64,000 bases of DNA from Bacillota bacterium (GCA_023460795.1 JAEWPC010000059.1:1-64000); one strand, 5' to 3'. Positions 44,207 to 52,756 are shown, counted from the first letter of the stretch. The notes: generated from the letters alone by a model not told the origin. Program-made: numbers and translations.

Positions 44207-44521
44207 AATCTTCGGCTTGTATATGTCAAGCCTCTTTGCCAATTTCAGCAGCACTTTCGCTTTGGTGCGATAGACAGTCACTTCACTCATATGGAGCGCT
44301 ATGCTGATGGCGATATAAGTTTTTTTCTTTCGGTAGAGCAGGTCAAGTAGTTTTTGCTCTTCCTCTTCAAGCTGCGTCATTGCCTCCTCGATCTGATGCA
44401 CGCGGTTAAAATCTTGATAATCAAATAGCGATGGAGTAGAGGGAAGGCTTCTTTTCCATTCTGGATACTTCAATATCCAACGTTCAGTTTCAATGAACCA
44501 ATATTCCTTTGCGATGCCCAT
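44189..44521 (-). CDS. Sigma-70 region 4-like / ArpU-like phage regulator
   Basis: This 110-residue protein has a C-terminal sigma region 4-type helix-turn-helix (L-D-L-L-Y-R-K-K-K-T-Y-I-A-I-S-I-A-L-H-M-S-E-V-T-V-Y-R). Proteins of this kind (ArpU, Xpf) control late phage genes in Bacillota. The ATG at 44521 has AGAGAGGTG ten bases upstream; a GTG four codons earlier sits directly on that ribosome site and is unlikely. A weak hairpin, CCGCCATTA/TAATGGCGG, lies just 5' (44549-44574). Confidence 0.7.
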   Translation of the reverse strand: MGIAKEYWFIETERWILKYPEWKRSLPSTPSLFDYQDFNRVHQIEEAMTQLEEEEQKLLDLLYRKKKTYIAISIALHMSEVTVYRTKAKVLLKLAKRLDIYKPKIERAKA

Positions 44522-44600
44522 TTGAATTGACACCTCTCTTAAAGAGCACCGCCATTACCCACTGGATAATGGCGGAAGAGCTTCTCTTCGAAACGTTTGT

Positions 44601-44948
44601 TCAACTGGCCGTAAATAAGATTTTGGCTTTCATTTGAATGTCACCAACTGTAACGGAAATTCCGTCTTTATAGCCCTGACCATGAAGCATGCCAATGGCA
44701 TAAGCTTTTTCTATTAAACGAGTGGTGATTACGGTATGCGCATCTTCGTATTCAATTAATAACTTTTGATGTTCCGGTATCATATTAGCGAGTAGAAGAT
44801 GACTGATCCTGTCATAGACTTTCTGGAGATTCTTTTCCTCTTCTGCCGCTTCTTGATCGGAATTTGCTTCCAATACTTCGTGGCCATGTTCTCCCAATAC
44901 GTTCTGAAGCTTAGAGGAGATGGATTCGTTATTGTTGTTTTTTTCCAT
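44601..44948 (-). CDS. Hypothetical phage protein
   Basis: This 115-residue protein starts with an Asn/Ser-rich acidic stretch and continues as helices (N-L-Q-K-V-Y-D-R-I-S-H-L-L-L-A-N-M-I). AGGGGAC precedes the ATG. No family is recognised. It sits in the early/middle operon of the Mu-like prophage. Confidence 0.55.
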   Translation of the reverse strand: MEKNNNNESISSKLQNVLGEHGHEVLEANSDQEAAEEEKNLQKVYDRISHLLLANMIPEHQKLLIEYEDAHTVITTRLIEKAYAIGMLHGQGYKDGISVTVGDIQMKAKILFTAS

Positions 44949-45031
44949 TTAGATCAGTCCCCTTCATACAATTGTTTATTCTTGCGGCAGGATGAGAACA
45001 GATACAAATGAATACAGTAACTCAATCTTCA

Positions 45032-45340
45032 TCAGGTATTCAGTTGTTTTTGAATAAACCTTTGAACAGCAGTGTGTGAAACTGGATTCTCCGATGTGGA
45101 GATAGTAGTGGCAATATCACGCAGTGTTCGTCCGTTGTTGAACAACTCGACAACTTGATCTGATAATCCGAGACGTTCCACTTTTGTTTGGTACATCCCG
45201 AATCGGGTAAACTTTCTTATCTTATTCGGAATAACTGCTGAACGAATTGTCTCACGCTGAAGAGATTGAATGTCCCTTCTCAAACTGGCGATCTGCTTCA
45301 ACACTTCCTTGCAGACCTGACAAGACGGACACACCGACAC
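45032..45340 (-). CDS. Small helix-turn-helix phage protein
   Basis: This 102-residue protein has an N-terminal Cys pair (C-P-S-C-Q-V-C), a short coil and a C-terminal helix-turn-helix (N-G-R-T-L-R-D-I-A-T-T-I-S ... V-S-H-T-A-V-Q-R-F-I). It resembles the small terminase-associated DUF3486 (Mu gp27) pattern, but this is weak. A GGAGG ribosome site precedes it. A perfect 22-bp palindrome lies 79 bp upstream. Confidence 0.5.
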   Translation of the reverse strand: MSVCPSCQVCKEVLKQIASLRRDIQSLQRETIRSAVIPNKIRKFTRFGMYQTKVERLGLSDQVVELFNNGRTLRDIATTISTSENPVSHTAVQRFIQKQLNT

Positions 45341-45418
45341 TTTATCCCTCCTCGATCAGGATGAATACTTATTTATCTTTATTGCATGGTGGTTACCTGA
45401 CAAACGCCTTCGGAAACC

Positions 45419-45440
45419 GCGTTATCACGCGTGATAACGC
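45419..45440. promoter_or_regulatory. Perfect 22-bp palindrome, candidate operator
   Basis: The half-site GCGTTATCACG is followed directly by its exact reverse complement CGTGATAACGC. No T run follows on either strand. It lies between gemA and the next downstream phage gene, where a promoter would be, so it may be an operator or another protein-binding site. Confidence 0.5.
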
Positions 45441-45506
45441 GCCTCTGCAACTATCCGAGTGGTTTTGTACCCCCTTTATTGCAAACGGTCAGATAAAGCC
45501 ATTCTG

Positions 45507-45932
45507 TCAGTGAAGTTTATTCTTGTGCCGAGCCAGTACATTTTTAAGAGATTCTATCAAATTGGATGCCATTCGCTTTGTCAGCCAATCCATATGATCG
45601 ATCTTGTAGTATTTTTTGATGAACTTCCTTAGATGCTCAGGCTCGTAGGCCCAGCCCAACTCATTGGCAAGTTGCTCGATCTTGTTACGCTGGGCGTTCG
45701 TCATTCGATATTCACGTGTGGCGGGCTTCGCTTTCTTTTTCCCCGACGTTTCATTTATCGCGTCTATCACAGCACAAGCTTGTTCCTTACTCAGACAGGA
45801 CAGCCTTGCCTGTCCTGTCACTCGCTCGGTCGTGACACGCAACACATCTTCATCCATCCCGACTTCCTTTGCCAGCACCCATATTTTCTTCAGAAGCTGC
45901 GGCGGTGTCTTAGTGGATGTATTGCCGCTCAT
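45507..45932 (-). CDS. GemA-like (DUF1018) phage regulatory protein
   Basis: This 141-residue protein matches the Mu gp16/GemA family: K-I-W-V-L-A-K-E-V-G-M-D-E-D-V-L-R, L-S-C-L-S-K-E-Q-A-C-A-V-I-D and M-T-N-A-Q-R-N-K-I-E-Q-L-A-N-E-L-G-W. GemA modulates host gene expression and decatenation in Mu. The start is the ATG at 45932 with GGAGTGG upstream. The frame is open 420 bp further upstream, but that part has no coding character. Confidence 0.8.
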   Translation of the reverse strand: MSGNTSTKTPPQLLKKIWVLAKEVGMDEDVLRVTTERVTGQARLSCLSKEQACAVIDAINETSGKKKAKPATREYRMTNAQRNKIEQLANELGWAYEPEHLRKFIKKYYKIDHMDWLTKRMASNLIESLKNVLARHKNKLH

Positions 45933-46053
45933 AGTACCACTCCAATTCTGCTGGCGTAATTCGCTCCAGCCATTCCGTTCGCTCCGACGAATCGGCGCTG
46001 AAAAGCATGGCGAAGAGATCGCGCATTTCAAATAACGATGGATTACTAGCCAT
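45910..46053 (-). CDS. Very small acidic phage protein
   Basis: This 47-residue protein (M-A-S-N-P-S-L-F-E-M-R-D-L-F-A-M-L) has the ribosome site GGAGGAAA ten bases before its ATG, and it overlaps the gemA start by 23 bp, so the two are likely translationally coupled. No family is recognised. Confidence 0.5.
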   Translation of the reverse strand: MASNPSLFEMRDLFAMLFSADSSERTEWLERITPAELEWYYERQYIH

Positions 46054-46380
46054 ATTGATTTTTTCCTCCGTCGCTTGCAGATTCGTCTTGCCTGATGACG
46101 AACGGACAAGATTGGCAAGCACGCAGCGTCGCCCACAAGTTCCCGACTTCCATGCGTGAGACGAAGCGACAGAGCGGGGAAGAGGTGAGAATGAAAGGAA
46201 CGCTCCCGCCCGAGGCTGAACGGGTTGAAGTTCCTTCTAAAAAGCGGTAAACTGCTTATAGTGTATTTTTTCTCTTTGTCGTAGCGTTGTACACGAGGTG
46301 CATGGGACGTGGTTCCTGTGAAGTCGTGCGCTGCGGCTTTTTTCTTGTCCAAGATGTTTCACCTTCCTTTCTGGCTTGCC

Positions 46381-46440
46381 ATCATCAGGCGGGGGAGGCC
46401 AATCGCCCCGCGACGCTCCAAGCAGGAGCGTTTCGGCATT
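46381..46440 (-). repeat. Structured intergenic element, copy A
   Basis: On the minus strand, directly after a TAA stop, come GAAACGCTCC and GGAGCGT (stem 1, five-base loop) and then GCGGGG paired with CCCCGC (stem 2), ending CCTGATGAT. A near-identical copy lies at 46903. The region between this element and 46053 has no convincing gene. Confidence 0.6.
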
Positions 46441-46873
46441 ACGTGACACGAAGTCCATCCAGAAGAACCTGAAAGGGCTTCATGGCAGCCATAACCTTTT
46501 CGTACAAGTCACGATGCATCGTTTGGGTTTCCGAACATTCTTCATCAATCGTCGATTCCGACAGCACATTCGCAATTTCTTTAATCGCACGCTGAATTTC
46601 CGGCTTTGGATTAATGTGAGAAATCATGACTACATCCACAATCAGCTTCTGTTGCTTCATTAGAAACTCATCCATTAGTATCATTTCTTCCTTCGGATTC
46701 AGTTCTTCGAAGAAGCGTTGTACCATGAGCCATTCCGGAACAGTCGGAATACGTTCTCCCTTTTCAAAGCTTTCAAGCATTTCAGCCGAAATCGGAACCT
46801 TTACCGCTAATTGGTCGTATGTCAACCCGCTGGCTTTCCTGTGAAACCTCAAGTGACTCGCGAATGTTTCCAC
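46439..46873 (-). CDS. XRE-like helix-turn-helix phage protein
   Basis: This 144-residue protein has an N-terminal XRE helix-turn-helix (F-H-R-K-A-S-G-L-T-Y-D-Q-L-A-V-K-V-P-I-S-A-E-M-L with G-E-R-I-P-T after it) and a helical C-terminus without a known domain. It begins at GTG. It lies between two copies of the structured intergenic element, in the early operon downstream of MuB. Confidence 0.65.
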   Translation of the reverse strand: METFASHLRFHRKASGLTYDQLAVKVPISAEMLESFEKGERIPTVPEWLMVQRFFEELNPKEEMILMDEFLMKQQKLIVDVVMISHINPKPEIQRAIKEIANVLSESTIDEECSETQTMHRDLYEKVMAAMKPFQVLLDGLRVT

Positions 46874-46902
46874 TATTCATCGTCTCGTTTTCTTGACCTG
46901 TC

Positions 46903-46963
46903 ATCATCAGGCGGGGGCGGTCAGTCCCTCCGCGACGCTCCCGATCTGGAGCGTTTCGACATT
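46903..46963 (-). repeat. Structured intergenic element, copy B
   Basis: It has the same order as copy A: GAAACGCTCC and GGAGCGT (six-base loop), then GCGG ... CCGC, then CCTGATGAT. About 49 of 61 positions match copy A. The differences concentrate in the loops. Confidence 0.6.
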
Positions 46964-47196
46964 TATCCGACTTGCTGCTGTGCATGGTACGCATATATCT
47001 GCTCTACAATCATTCCGTTCTTCCAAGTGAAATGAATCTCGCCGTCCTCCAGCCGCAGAATGACGCAGCCGGGGAGTAGATCGGCGGTATAGCCTTCAGC
47101 CAGATATTCCTCGTGTATGCGCCGGAAGATGCTTGGCGATTGCAAGATGTCGCCAACAGGCCGGACGATTCGTTCCCGAACACACTTCATTCCCAT
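46963..47196 (-). CDS. Small hypothetical phage protein
   Basis: This frame codes 77 residues; a second in-frame ATG two codons in is possible. It is a compact alpha/beta-like sequence (C-V-I-L-R-L-E-D-G-E-I-H-F-T-W-K-N-G-M). No family is recognised. It is 18 bp downstream of muB. Confidence 0.5.
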   Translation of the reverse strand: MGMKCVRERIVRPVGDILQSPSIFRRIHEEYLAEGYTADLLPGCVILRLEDGEIHFTWKNGMIVEQIYAYHAQQQVG

Positions 47197-47214
47197 ACCC
47201 GATTCCCTTCCGTA

Positions 47215-48201
47215 TCAGGCGTTCGCCGTGAGATTGATTTGCCCAATTTGCATGACCATATCTTCGGTGATGGCGCAGCCTTCCGTCATGTCGAGCAGCA
47301 CATCCAGAATTTCCATGCAGTTCCGTAGCCCGCCTTTGCGTGGGTTCATGGCAAGGTGAATCATCAATTTACGCGCTGCGGGCGTCAGATTCACCCGTTC
47401 CAGCAATTGCTCGACTTCTTCGCGTGATGGGCCTTGCAGACGCTGGTGATACGGGGCGCGGTCGGCTAAACGCTTCAACTCCGGGCGCATGTCTGCCAGA
47501 TCAATCAAAGTTTCCGCCAGCGCGAAATTCCCGCATAGCGCGATACCGATGCAGCCGACTTCATCATAGATGTCACGCAGCACTTCATATTTCTCGGCCG
47601 TTTTGAGCAAGTCGGCTTCATCAAAGATCAGGAAGCGCGGTGTGCGTTTCAACTGCTTTTCGATTCGGCGCTGCAATCGGCTGGACGTTCCTTTGTCCGA
47701 CAGGCCGATCGCGTCGGCTATCGATTCCAGCAAGCTTTTGATCGTGTGCGTGGTTTTGCAGCGAATATACAGGGATGTACCCGGATTAGCTTTCATATAG
47801 GCTTTCAGCGCTTCGGTTTTGCCCAAACCGGGATTCCCGGCGATGATACCGAATTTTTTCTTGGATGCCGCTTTTTTAAGCACGTACCGAATGCGTTTGA
47901 CATCGTTCGTTTCAATGAAGGGAAGTTCGTCGATGCTTGAGACAAAATCGGCATCGGTGACGACTTCTATCTCTTTGGGTTGCTTCATCATGCCCCGGCT
48001 TTGCAAAAAGACATGAACCCTTTCGCGCAGTTCTTCACTTTCATTGCATTTTCCGTTAATATAGAGGGAGATGAGGCTCTGAGACCGTCCAAGTACCCGA
48101 GCTACATCTTTGGTTGTTCCGCCCTCCTCCTTGATGAACCGATGGAGGAGGGTTCGTTCTTTCGACCACTCCTCACGTTGAACCAATTTCTGCAATGCCA
48201 T
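47215..48201 (-). CDS. MuB-like AAA ATPase, transposition target-selection protein
   Basis: This 328-residue protein has an N-terminal helix-turn-helix (T-T-K-D-V-A-R-V-L-G-R-S-Q-S-L-I-S) as in MuB, then an AAA domain with Walker A G-N-P-G-L-G-K-T (122-129) and Walker B F-L-I-F-D-E-A-D near 192. MuB binds target DNA with ATP and activates the MuA transposase. It ends the transposition pair that starts with the MuA-like gene 25 bp upstream. Confidence 0.9.
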   Translation of the reverse strand: MALQKLVQREEWSKERTLLHRFIKEEGGTTKDVARVLGRSQSLISLYINGKCNESEELRERVHVFLQSRGMMKQPKEIEVVTDADFVSSIDELPFIETNDVKRIRYVLKKAASKKKFGIIAGNPGLGKTEALKAYMKANPGTSLYIRCKTTHTIKSLLESIADAIGLSDKGTSSRLQRRIEKQLKRTPRFLIFDEADLLKTAEKYEVLRDIYDEVGCIGIALCGNFALAETLIDLADMRPELKRLADRAPYHQRLQGPSREEVEQLLERVNLTPAARKLMIHLAMNPRKGGLRNCMEILDVLLDMTEGCAITEDMVMQIGQINLTANA

Positions 48202-48226
48202 CTGTTCCGCCTCCTCGATCTATGGA

Positions 48227-50242
48227 TTATCCTTCCGTGCCTTCGCGCAGAATGTATTCATCAAATGCACTTAAGGTCTTTACTGGCTTTGGAGCCTTGC
48301 TTGCCTTGCTTTCCTCCTTGCGCTGCTTTACCACTTGCTCCGTGCCGACAGCAGCCTGCACTCCTTTTTTCACACTGCCCGTTTTGCCACTCTTACGCTG
48401 CGTGCCTGCGGCCTTCCGTTCCTCGACTACATCCTCCAACAATACGATTTTCGCATCTTGGATAAGCTGCTTGACGACCTTCCGGCGATTGGCGCGACGT
48501 TTGTGCAGGTTTTGAACATCCTCGATACTGGCGTCAAATGCCAGAAGCTCCTTGTTTGTCGCTGTAAACATATATTTCTTAGTCTGCGGATTGAACACCA
48601 GCAGTTCGCCGATCCGGTTCGGGTCAAACTTGATAATGACCTTCTGACCAGCGTAGGCGGGTAATTCAGGATGCATGAACCAGCGCGTTTTGCCGCGCGT
48701 ACCGAATCGCTTGATGCCGCTGGCGGTTACTGCTGCGCTGGCTACATCCATCAGGCAGATGTCGAGCGCCCGCGCGTCCGGCCAGCCCTCGCGTATCTTC
48801 GGCGTGGAGAAGTGCTTGTGAATCGGCTGCGTCCGCAATTCGCTGTGTCTGGTCGTGTGGTACTCATACAGATAAGCTTCGACCTTCTCCGAAAGCTCGT
48901 CCAGATTCATGAGCTTGCCTTGCTCGTGCAGCTTCTTCTCGTCGAAGCCTTCCGGTCGTTCGTCGGGATTCGCTCCGCACCACCCGACTTGATCGCTGGT
49001 GAATTGCTCCGTGAAAGTGCGGAACCAGCGTTCAACGTGAGCCTTCGCTTGTGGATGGTACGGCGTAGCGAACTGCACTTTAATGTCGAACTGAGCGCAG
49101 ATGCCGCGAGTCTCGCGTGAGAGTTCCCAATCCTCATGCTTCTTTCCTTTTTTTACTTGCGACTTGTAGTCTTCGCCGTTGTCAATGTACAGCATGCCTG
49201 GAATGCCGCCGAGTTCGATGGTTTCCTCCACGTCGTTGCCTACTTCGTCTGTGGTACGCATTATTTTCGGCAACATGCCATGTCGGAGCGCTAAGGCAAT
49301 CGTCCGGCCATTAGCTCCTGCCGACAGGCACCAACCCACCACCACCCGGCTGCATACGTCGAACCATACGGTAATCCACGGCCTGATCGCACGGCCATCA
49401 TGCGATATGAACATGTCCAACTTGTGATGATCGCCCATCCACACCTGATTCACATAATCCGGCTCGGCTCGCGTCGCCTTCTCCGCGAACTTCTTCATAT
49501 ATGTCTCTGGGCCTTCCCGCGCTAGACAGCATAGATCGGGTTCATACGTCTCCATATCCTTCAAGTACCGATACATGCTCGCTCTGGATGGAAGATCATA
49601 ACCGTTTGTCTCACAATAGGCTTCAAGCAGCTTCAGCACTTTGGCTGGCTTCCGCTTCTTGCGATCCAGATAGTTCGCCCGAATGAATCGTTCGACTTCA
49701 AAGGGGATGGATGTTCGTTGCGGCCCTCGTGTGAGTAGACGCGACTTTCGCATAATTCCTACTATTCCGAATTCCTCAAACTTTTTCATATCCCCATAGA
49801 TGGAAACCATGCTTCGGCCATGCACCTCAGCCAGATGCTTCACCCAATCTGTTTTTCCCATCCCGCTCGGAGGATTCGCTGCCCGCTCGATAATCTCGAT
49901 TCGGCGTTCGGCAGCGGCCAGCATATCCTGAAACCGTTCCTTGCCGACAGCGTTCTCCAGTTCGGCCAGCGAATAGGTGATGCCAGCGGTCAAATCTGGT
50001 TCCTTTTCGCTTGGACTCTCTACAGCAGCTGCTGCCACTTCACTGGTAGTCCAGTATTTGCGTTGTACTTCGAGCGGGAGGGAATTCAACGGGATTTGAT
50101 AACTCTTGCCATTACGCCCACCACGTGCGGGGCCGTCTGTTACTTCTGCAATTAGTTTTCCTTCCCTGATCTGCTTGCGAACTGCCTGAACTGTAATGCC
50201 CAAAAGAGACGCTACTGCTTTTACAGAAAGTTTGGCTTGCAT
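48227..50242 (-). CDS. MuA-like DDE transposase
   Basis: This 671-residue transposase has an N-terminal Mu-type helix-turn-helix (S-V-K-A-V-A-S-L-L-G-I-T-V-Q-A-V), DNA-binding domains and an rve-fold catalytic core: D271/D276 in G-D-H-H-K-L-D, D354 in Y-I-D-N-G-E-D and E404 in A-H-V-E-R-W. A basic C-terminal tail follows (K-R-K-E-E-S-K-A-S-K), where MuA contacts MuB. It appears complete. Transcription runs toward the rest of the prophage. Confidence 0.93.
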   Translation of the reverse strand: MQAKLSVKAVASLLGITVQAVRKQIREGKLIAEVTDGPARGGRNGKSYQIPLNSLPLEVQRKYWTTSEVAAAAVESPSEKEPDLTAGITYSLAELENAVGKERFQDMLAAAERRIEIIERAANPPSGMGKTDWVKHLAEVHGRSMVSIYGDMKKFEEFGIVGIMRKSRLLTRGPQRTSIPFEVERFIRANYLDRKKRKPAKVLKLLEAYCETNGYDLPSRASMYRYLKDMETYEPDLCCLAREGPETYMKKFAEKATRAEPDYVNQVWMGDHHKLDMFISHDGRAIRPWITVWFDVCSRVVVGWCLSAGANGRTIALALRHGMLPKIMRTTDEVGNDVEETIELGGIPGMLYIDNGEDYKSQVKKGKKHEDWELSRETRGICAQFDIKVQFATPYHPQAKAHVERWFRTFTEQFTSDQVGWCGANPDERPEGFDEKKLHEQGKLMNLDELSEKVEAYLYEYHTTRHSELRTQPIHKHFSTPKIREGWPDARALDICLMDVASAAVTASGIKRFGTRGKTRWFMHPELPAYAGQKVIIKFDPNRIGELLVFNPQTKKYMFTATNKELLAFDASIEDVQNLHKRRANRRKVVKQLIQDAKIVLLEDVVEERKAAGTQRKSGKTGSVKKGVQAAVGTEQVVKQRKEESKASKAPKPVKTLSAFDEYILREGTEG

Positions 50243-50293
50243 TCATTCCCTCCTCTCCGTCAGAGTAATAATTGAGATAAGTTATGTGTTGGG

Positions 50294-50515
50294 CTACTTG
50301 CTTGCTGATGGAGAAAGTTCAAAGATGTTCTCCACGTCGCAGTCCAATGCTTCGGCGAGAGCTTTTGCTCTCAAAGGATGGGCTCGATGCATCCCTTTTT
50401 CTAATCTTGCAAGAGCATAGGAGCCTAAACCTGCTCTTTTCGATAGCGCATGTCTAGAGAGCTTTTGCTCTATTCGGCGCTTTTCAATTTCTTTGCCGAG
50501 AGGAAAATAAAACAT
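50294..50515 (-). CDS. Ner-like / XRE-type early regulator
   Basis: This 73-residue protein is nearly all helix-turn-helix (L-S-R-H-A-L-S-K-R-A-G-L-G-S-Y-A-L-A-R-L-E-K-G, then A-L-A-E-A-L-D-C-D). In position it matches Mu Ner, the first early gene, divergent from the repressor. ATG 50515 was chosen because GAAAGGGG lies upstream; the longer frame starts before that site. Confidence 0.75.
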   Translation of the reverse strand: MFYFPLGKEIEKRRIEQKLSRHALSKRAGLGSYALARLEKGMHRAHPLRAKALAEALDCDVENIFELSPSASK

Positions 50516-50538
50516 TGTATCCCCCTTTCTAAAACCAC

Positions 50539-50644
50539 TCAATTGAACGACTTATCGTAATTATAAATCCTCATTTGAATGATTTCAAGTTATTTATTCT
50601 AAAAATCGCTCATTTGAATGAATATATAAAATTCGTGGTATACT
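50539..50644. promoter_or_regulatory. Divergent operator/promoter region of the Mu-like prophage
   Basis: Three near-palindromic sites lie between the divergent regulators: TCAATTGAACGA (50539), TCATTTGAATGA (50571) and TCATTTGAATGA (50610). A -10 TATACT (50639) for the repressor gene follows, with TTGAAT of the third site at a near -35 distance, which suggests autoregulation. Confidence 0.6.
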
Positions 50645-50678
50645 AATGGTAAAATTGCGGAAGAAGAGGGCTGATAGA

Positions 50679-51419
50679 ATGGTAAGGGTACGTGAAAAAG
50701 GGGATTCCGAGGAGTTGAATAGATATAAGATCGGTGAGGTGCTGAAAAAGTTAAGGAAAGAACGGGGACTTACTCAGGATCAATTGGCGAATGAAGTGGG
50801 CCTATCCAAAACAGCTATTTTCCAATATGAAAATAATAAAAGAGAGCCCAACTTTGAGGCGATGTCGAAACTAGGGAGTTACTTTAATGTCAGTCCGCAG
50901 TACTTGGCTGGAAAATCGGGATTCAAGTCCTTGTCTGAACAAGTCTACAGAACCAGCGAAATTGATTTAGAAAAAATTGTTGATGAGCTTCCAGAGGGAC
51001 AAAGAAAGCAAACACATTCGGTCGTCAATAACTTTAATTCTTTGTTAGAAGAAGTACTGGGGAGAACGGCGGAAGAGGAGAAGCTCTTGCAACTTGCGCT
51101 AATTCGAGATACGTTACATACACTCAGCTCTCTCTTTTCTGGAAAGTATTTACCTACCAAAGAGTTTTGGGTGAACGGAATGCTTTCCGAATTGGATTTC
51201 TACATCTCTATTAAAAAAATTCATGAATTACGAATGTCGCTATTAGAGCAGAAGCTTGAATCATATTTCAATGAACAGGCACGCTCCCACTATACAAAAT
51301 ATAGAGAGTCTTTTGATTCAGTAGGAATTAATGCGCAAGAAATTCTGGATAGAGACGCTGTCAGCAAAGAAATCCGCAGCCAACTTCTTTCAGAATACGC
51401 TAAAAGTTTCATGCCATGA
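50679..51419 (+). CDS. XRE-family repressor, probable prophage immunity repressor
   Basis: This 246-residue protein has an XRE helix-turn-helix (about 18-70, R-G-L-T-Q-D-Q-L-A-N-E-V-G-L-S-K-T-A-I-F-Q-Y-E-N) and a long helical C-terminal domain without the LexA-type protease motif. It is the only gene facing rightward in the prophage, as expected for a Mu-type c repressor. ATG 50679 has AGAGGG nine bases upstream; the 11 earlier codons are not needed. Confidence 0.75.
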   Translation: MVRVREKGDSEELNRYKIGEVLKKLRKERGLTQDQLANEVGLSKTAIFQYENNKREPNFEAMSKLGSYFNVSPQYLAGKSGFKSLSEQVYRTSEIDLEKIVDELPEGQRKQTHSVVNNFNSLLEEVLGRTAEEEKLLQLALIRDTLHTLSSLFSGKYLPTKEFWVNGMLSELDFYISIKKIHELRMSLLEQKLESYFNEQARSHYTKYRESFDSVGINAQEILDRDAVSKEIRSQLLSEYAKSFMP

Positions 51420-51991
51420 TTTTCACAAGTAACTATCGGATCGAGAATTAACACAGGTTTCCCAACGAACGAATGATTAATTGTTCAAAAATCCGAAAAT
51501 CCCTGTAGCGGCGCGGATTCATGGCGAAGTTTCTCAATCGACGTAGGTTTCTCAATTAAGTTGCTCAATCACCACTATGAAAACATACTGAATTCCGCGA
51601 AAAACATACCGCCATGCGACTTGTTTAATACGAATAACGCTGTAGTGACGCGGGTTCTAATACATTCACGTCGCGCGGACTGGCGGCAGTTTCGACACTT
51701 GCGTTTACCAATCAAAATGAGGACGAGCCACCGGATTTTCGTCTCACTCGGACAAGTCGTCCACTCCCCGTACTGGACACACTCACACTCTCACTGTTCC
51801 TTGATTTATAAGGGTTTTTTAACGAGATAGAACGATTAATAACGGGTAATAACGGTATTAAGTTTATTTAAGTAATGAGTGAGACAGTACAGAACAGCAT
51901 GTTTATTGAGTCGGACAAAAAAAATACGCCATTGATGGCGATCGCAAGACGTACCATCATAACGTAAGTTACTGTGATTTTGGTGATCTTT
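51420..51991. other. Gene-free stretch, probable left-end region of the prophage
   Basis: No gene is seen. Direct repeats of the form GGTTTCCCAAC, AGTTTCTCAATC and GGTTTCTCAATT occur at 51455, 51530 and 51545, and a shorter GTTGCTCAATC at 51561. In Mu the transposase end sites lie just outside the repressor, so these are candidates for end-binding repeats. The actual end could not be placed. Confidence 0.4.
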
Positions 51992-52756
51992 ATGGACTAT
52001 CCAGAATCATTGATTGAGTTTATGTCCGGTAAGTTGACGGAAGATGATTATATGAACAAACACAGTGATGGTAAATGGCCGGAAATTCAATCGTTGGTTT
52101 TAAATCCGTTGTTATTCTCACAACTATTGCTTAAAATTCGAAAACCGGGAAACAGGCGGAATGTTCTAATTCAATCAATGTTTATTAAACGGGATGATTT
52201 AGAAAAGCTCTTAATGTCGGGGAGTTCATTGGTAACCGACCTGAAGAGACATTCAAACCGACGAATTAGCCCAATAGCAATAGCAAAATTCGGTATCATT
52301 TATCGTGTCCCATTCTCATGGGGGGCTAGAGAGTACCCAGGCGAAATATGGGATTATCATTGTTTTGATCATTTAGAAAATTGCTTATTAACAACTCGGA
52401 AATCTCTGATTGATCTGCTAACACCGGAGAGCAATATTGATTGGTCGATTAATGGGTACCAATTGAAGCTTAAGGGTGAGAATGTATTATATTTGAGGAT
52501 AGAACGTAGATCGGATCTTGTAGTTCTTGATCTAATGAATCCTAGTCATGTTAACGTTGAGAAATTAATAGCAATTGTAAGTAGGGTGAATTGTCATTGG
52601 AGGTTTCAACAAATGCCATCATTGATTACTGGCCACTATTTCTACGTTTTTTTTGGATCAAAGAATAAGGATATTATTAATCAAGTGGTTAAAGAAGAAT
52701 ACCCATTACCGAATCGATTGTACGATTTAACCGCCATTTATGGCGGAAACAATTAG
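51992..52756 (+). CDS. Hypothetical protein, AT-rich
   Basis: This 254-residue soluble protein (start at M-D-Y-P-E-S-L-I-E-F; six codons upstream is the alternative) has no recognised family. Features seen: an Arg/Lys-rich middle (R-H-S-N-R-R-I-S) and several Trp residues (W-D-Y-H, W-R-F-Q). It stands alone between the prophage edge and a terminator; its compositional bias matches the AT-rich accessory DNA. Confidence 0.45.
   Translation: MDYPESLIEFMSGKLTEDDYMNKHSDGKWPEIQSLVLNPLLFSQLLLKIRKPGNRRNVLIQSMFIKRDDLEKLLMSGSSLVTDLKRHSNRRISPIAIAKFGIIYRVPFSWGAREYPGEIWDYHCFDHLENCLLTTRKSLIDLLTPESNIDWSINGYQLKLKGENVLYLRIERRSDLVVLDLMNPSHVNVEKLIAIVSRVNCHWRFQQMPSLITGHYFYVFFGSKNKDIINQVVKEEYPLPNRLYDLTAIYGGNN

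Noticed and set aside
45933..46352. A 140-codon upstream extension of gemA starting at TTG.
   Set aside because: Apart from the first 30 codons it has no coding character, and it overlaps the small gene at 45910-46053 with its own ribosome site.
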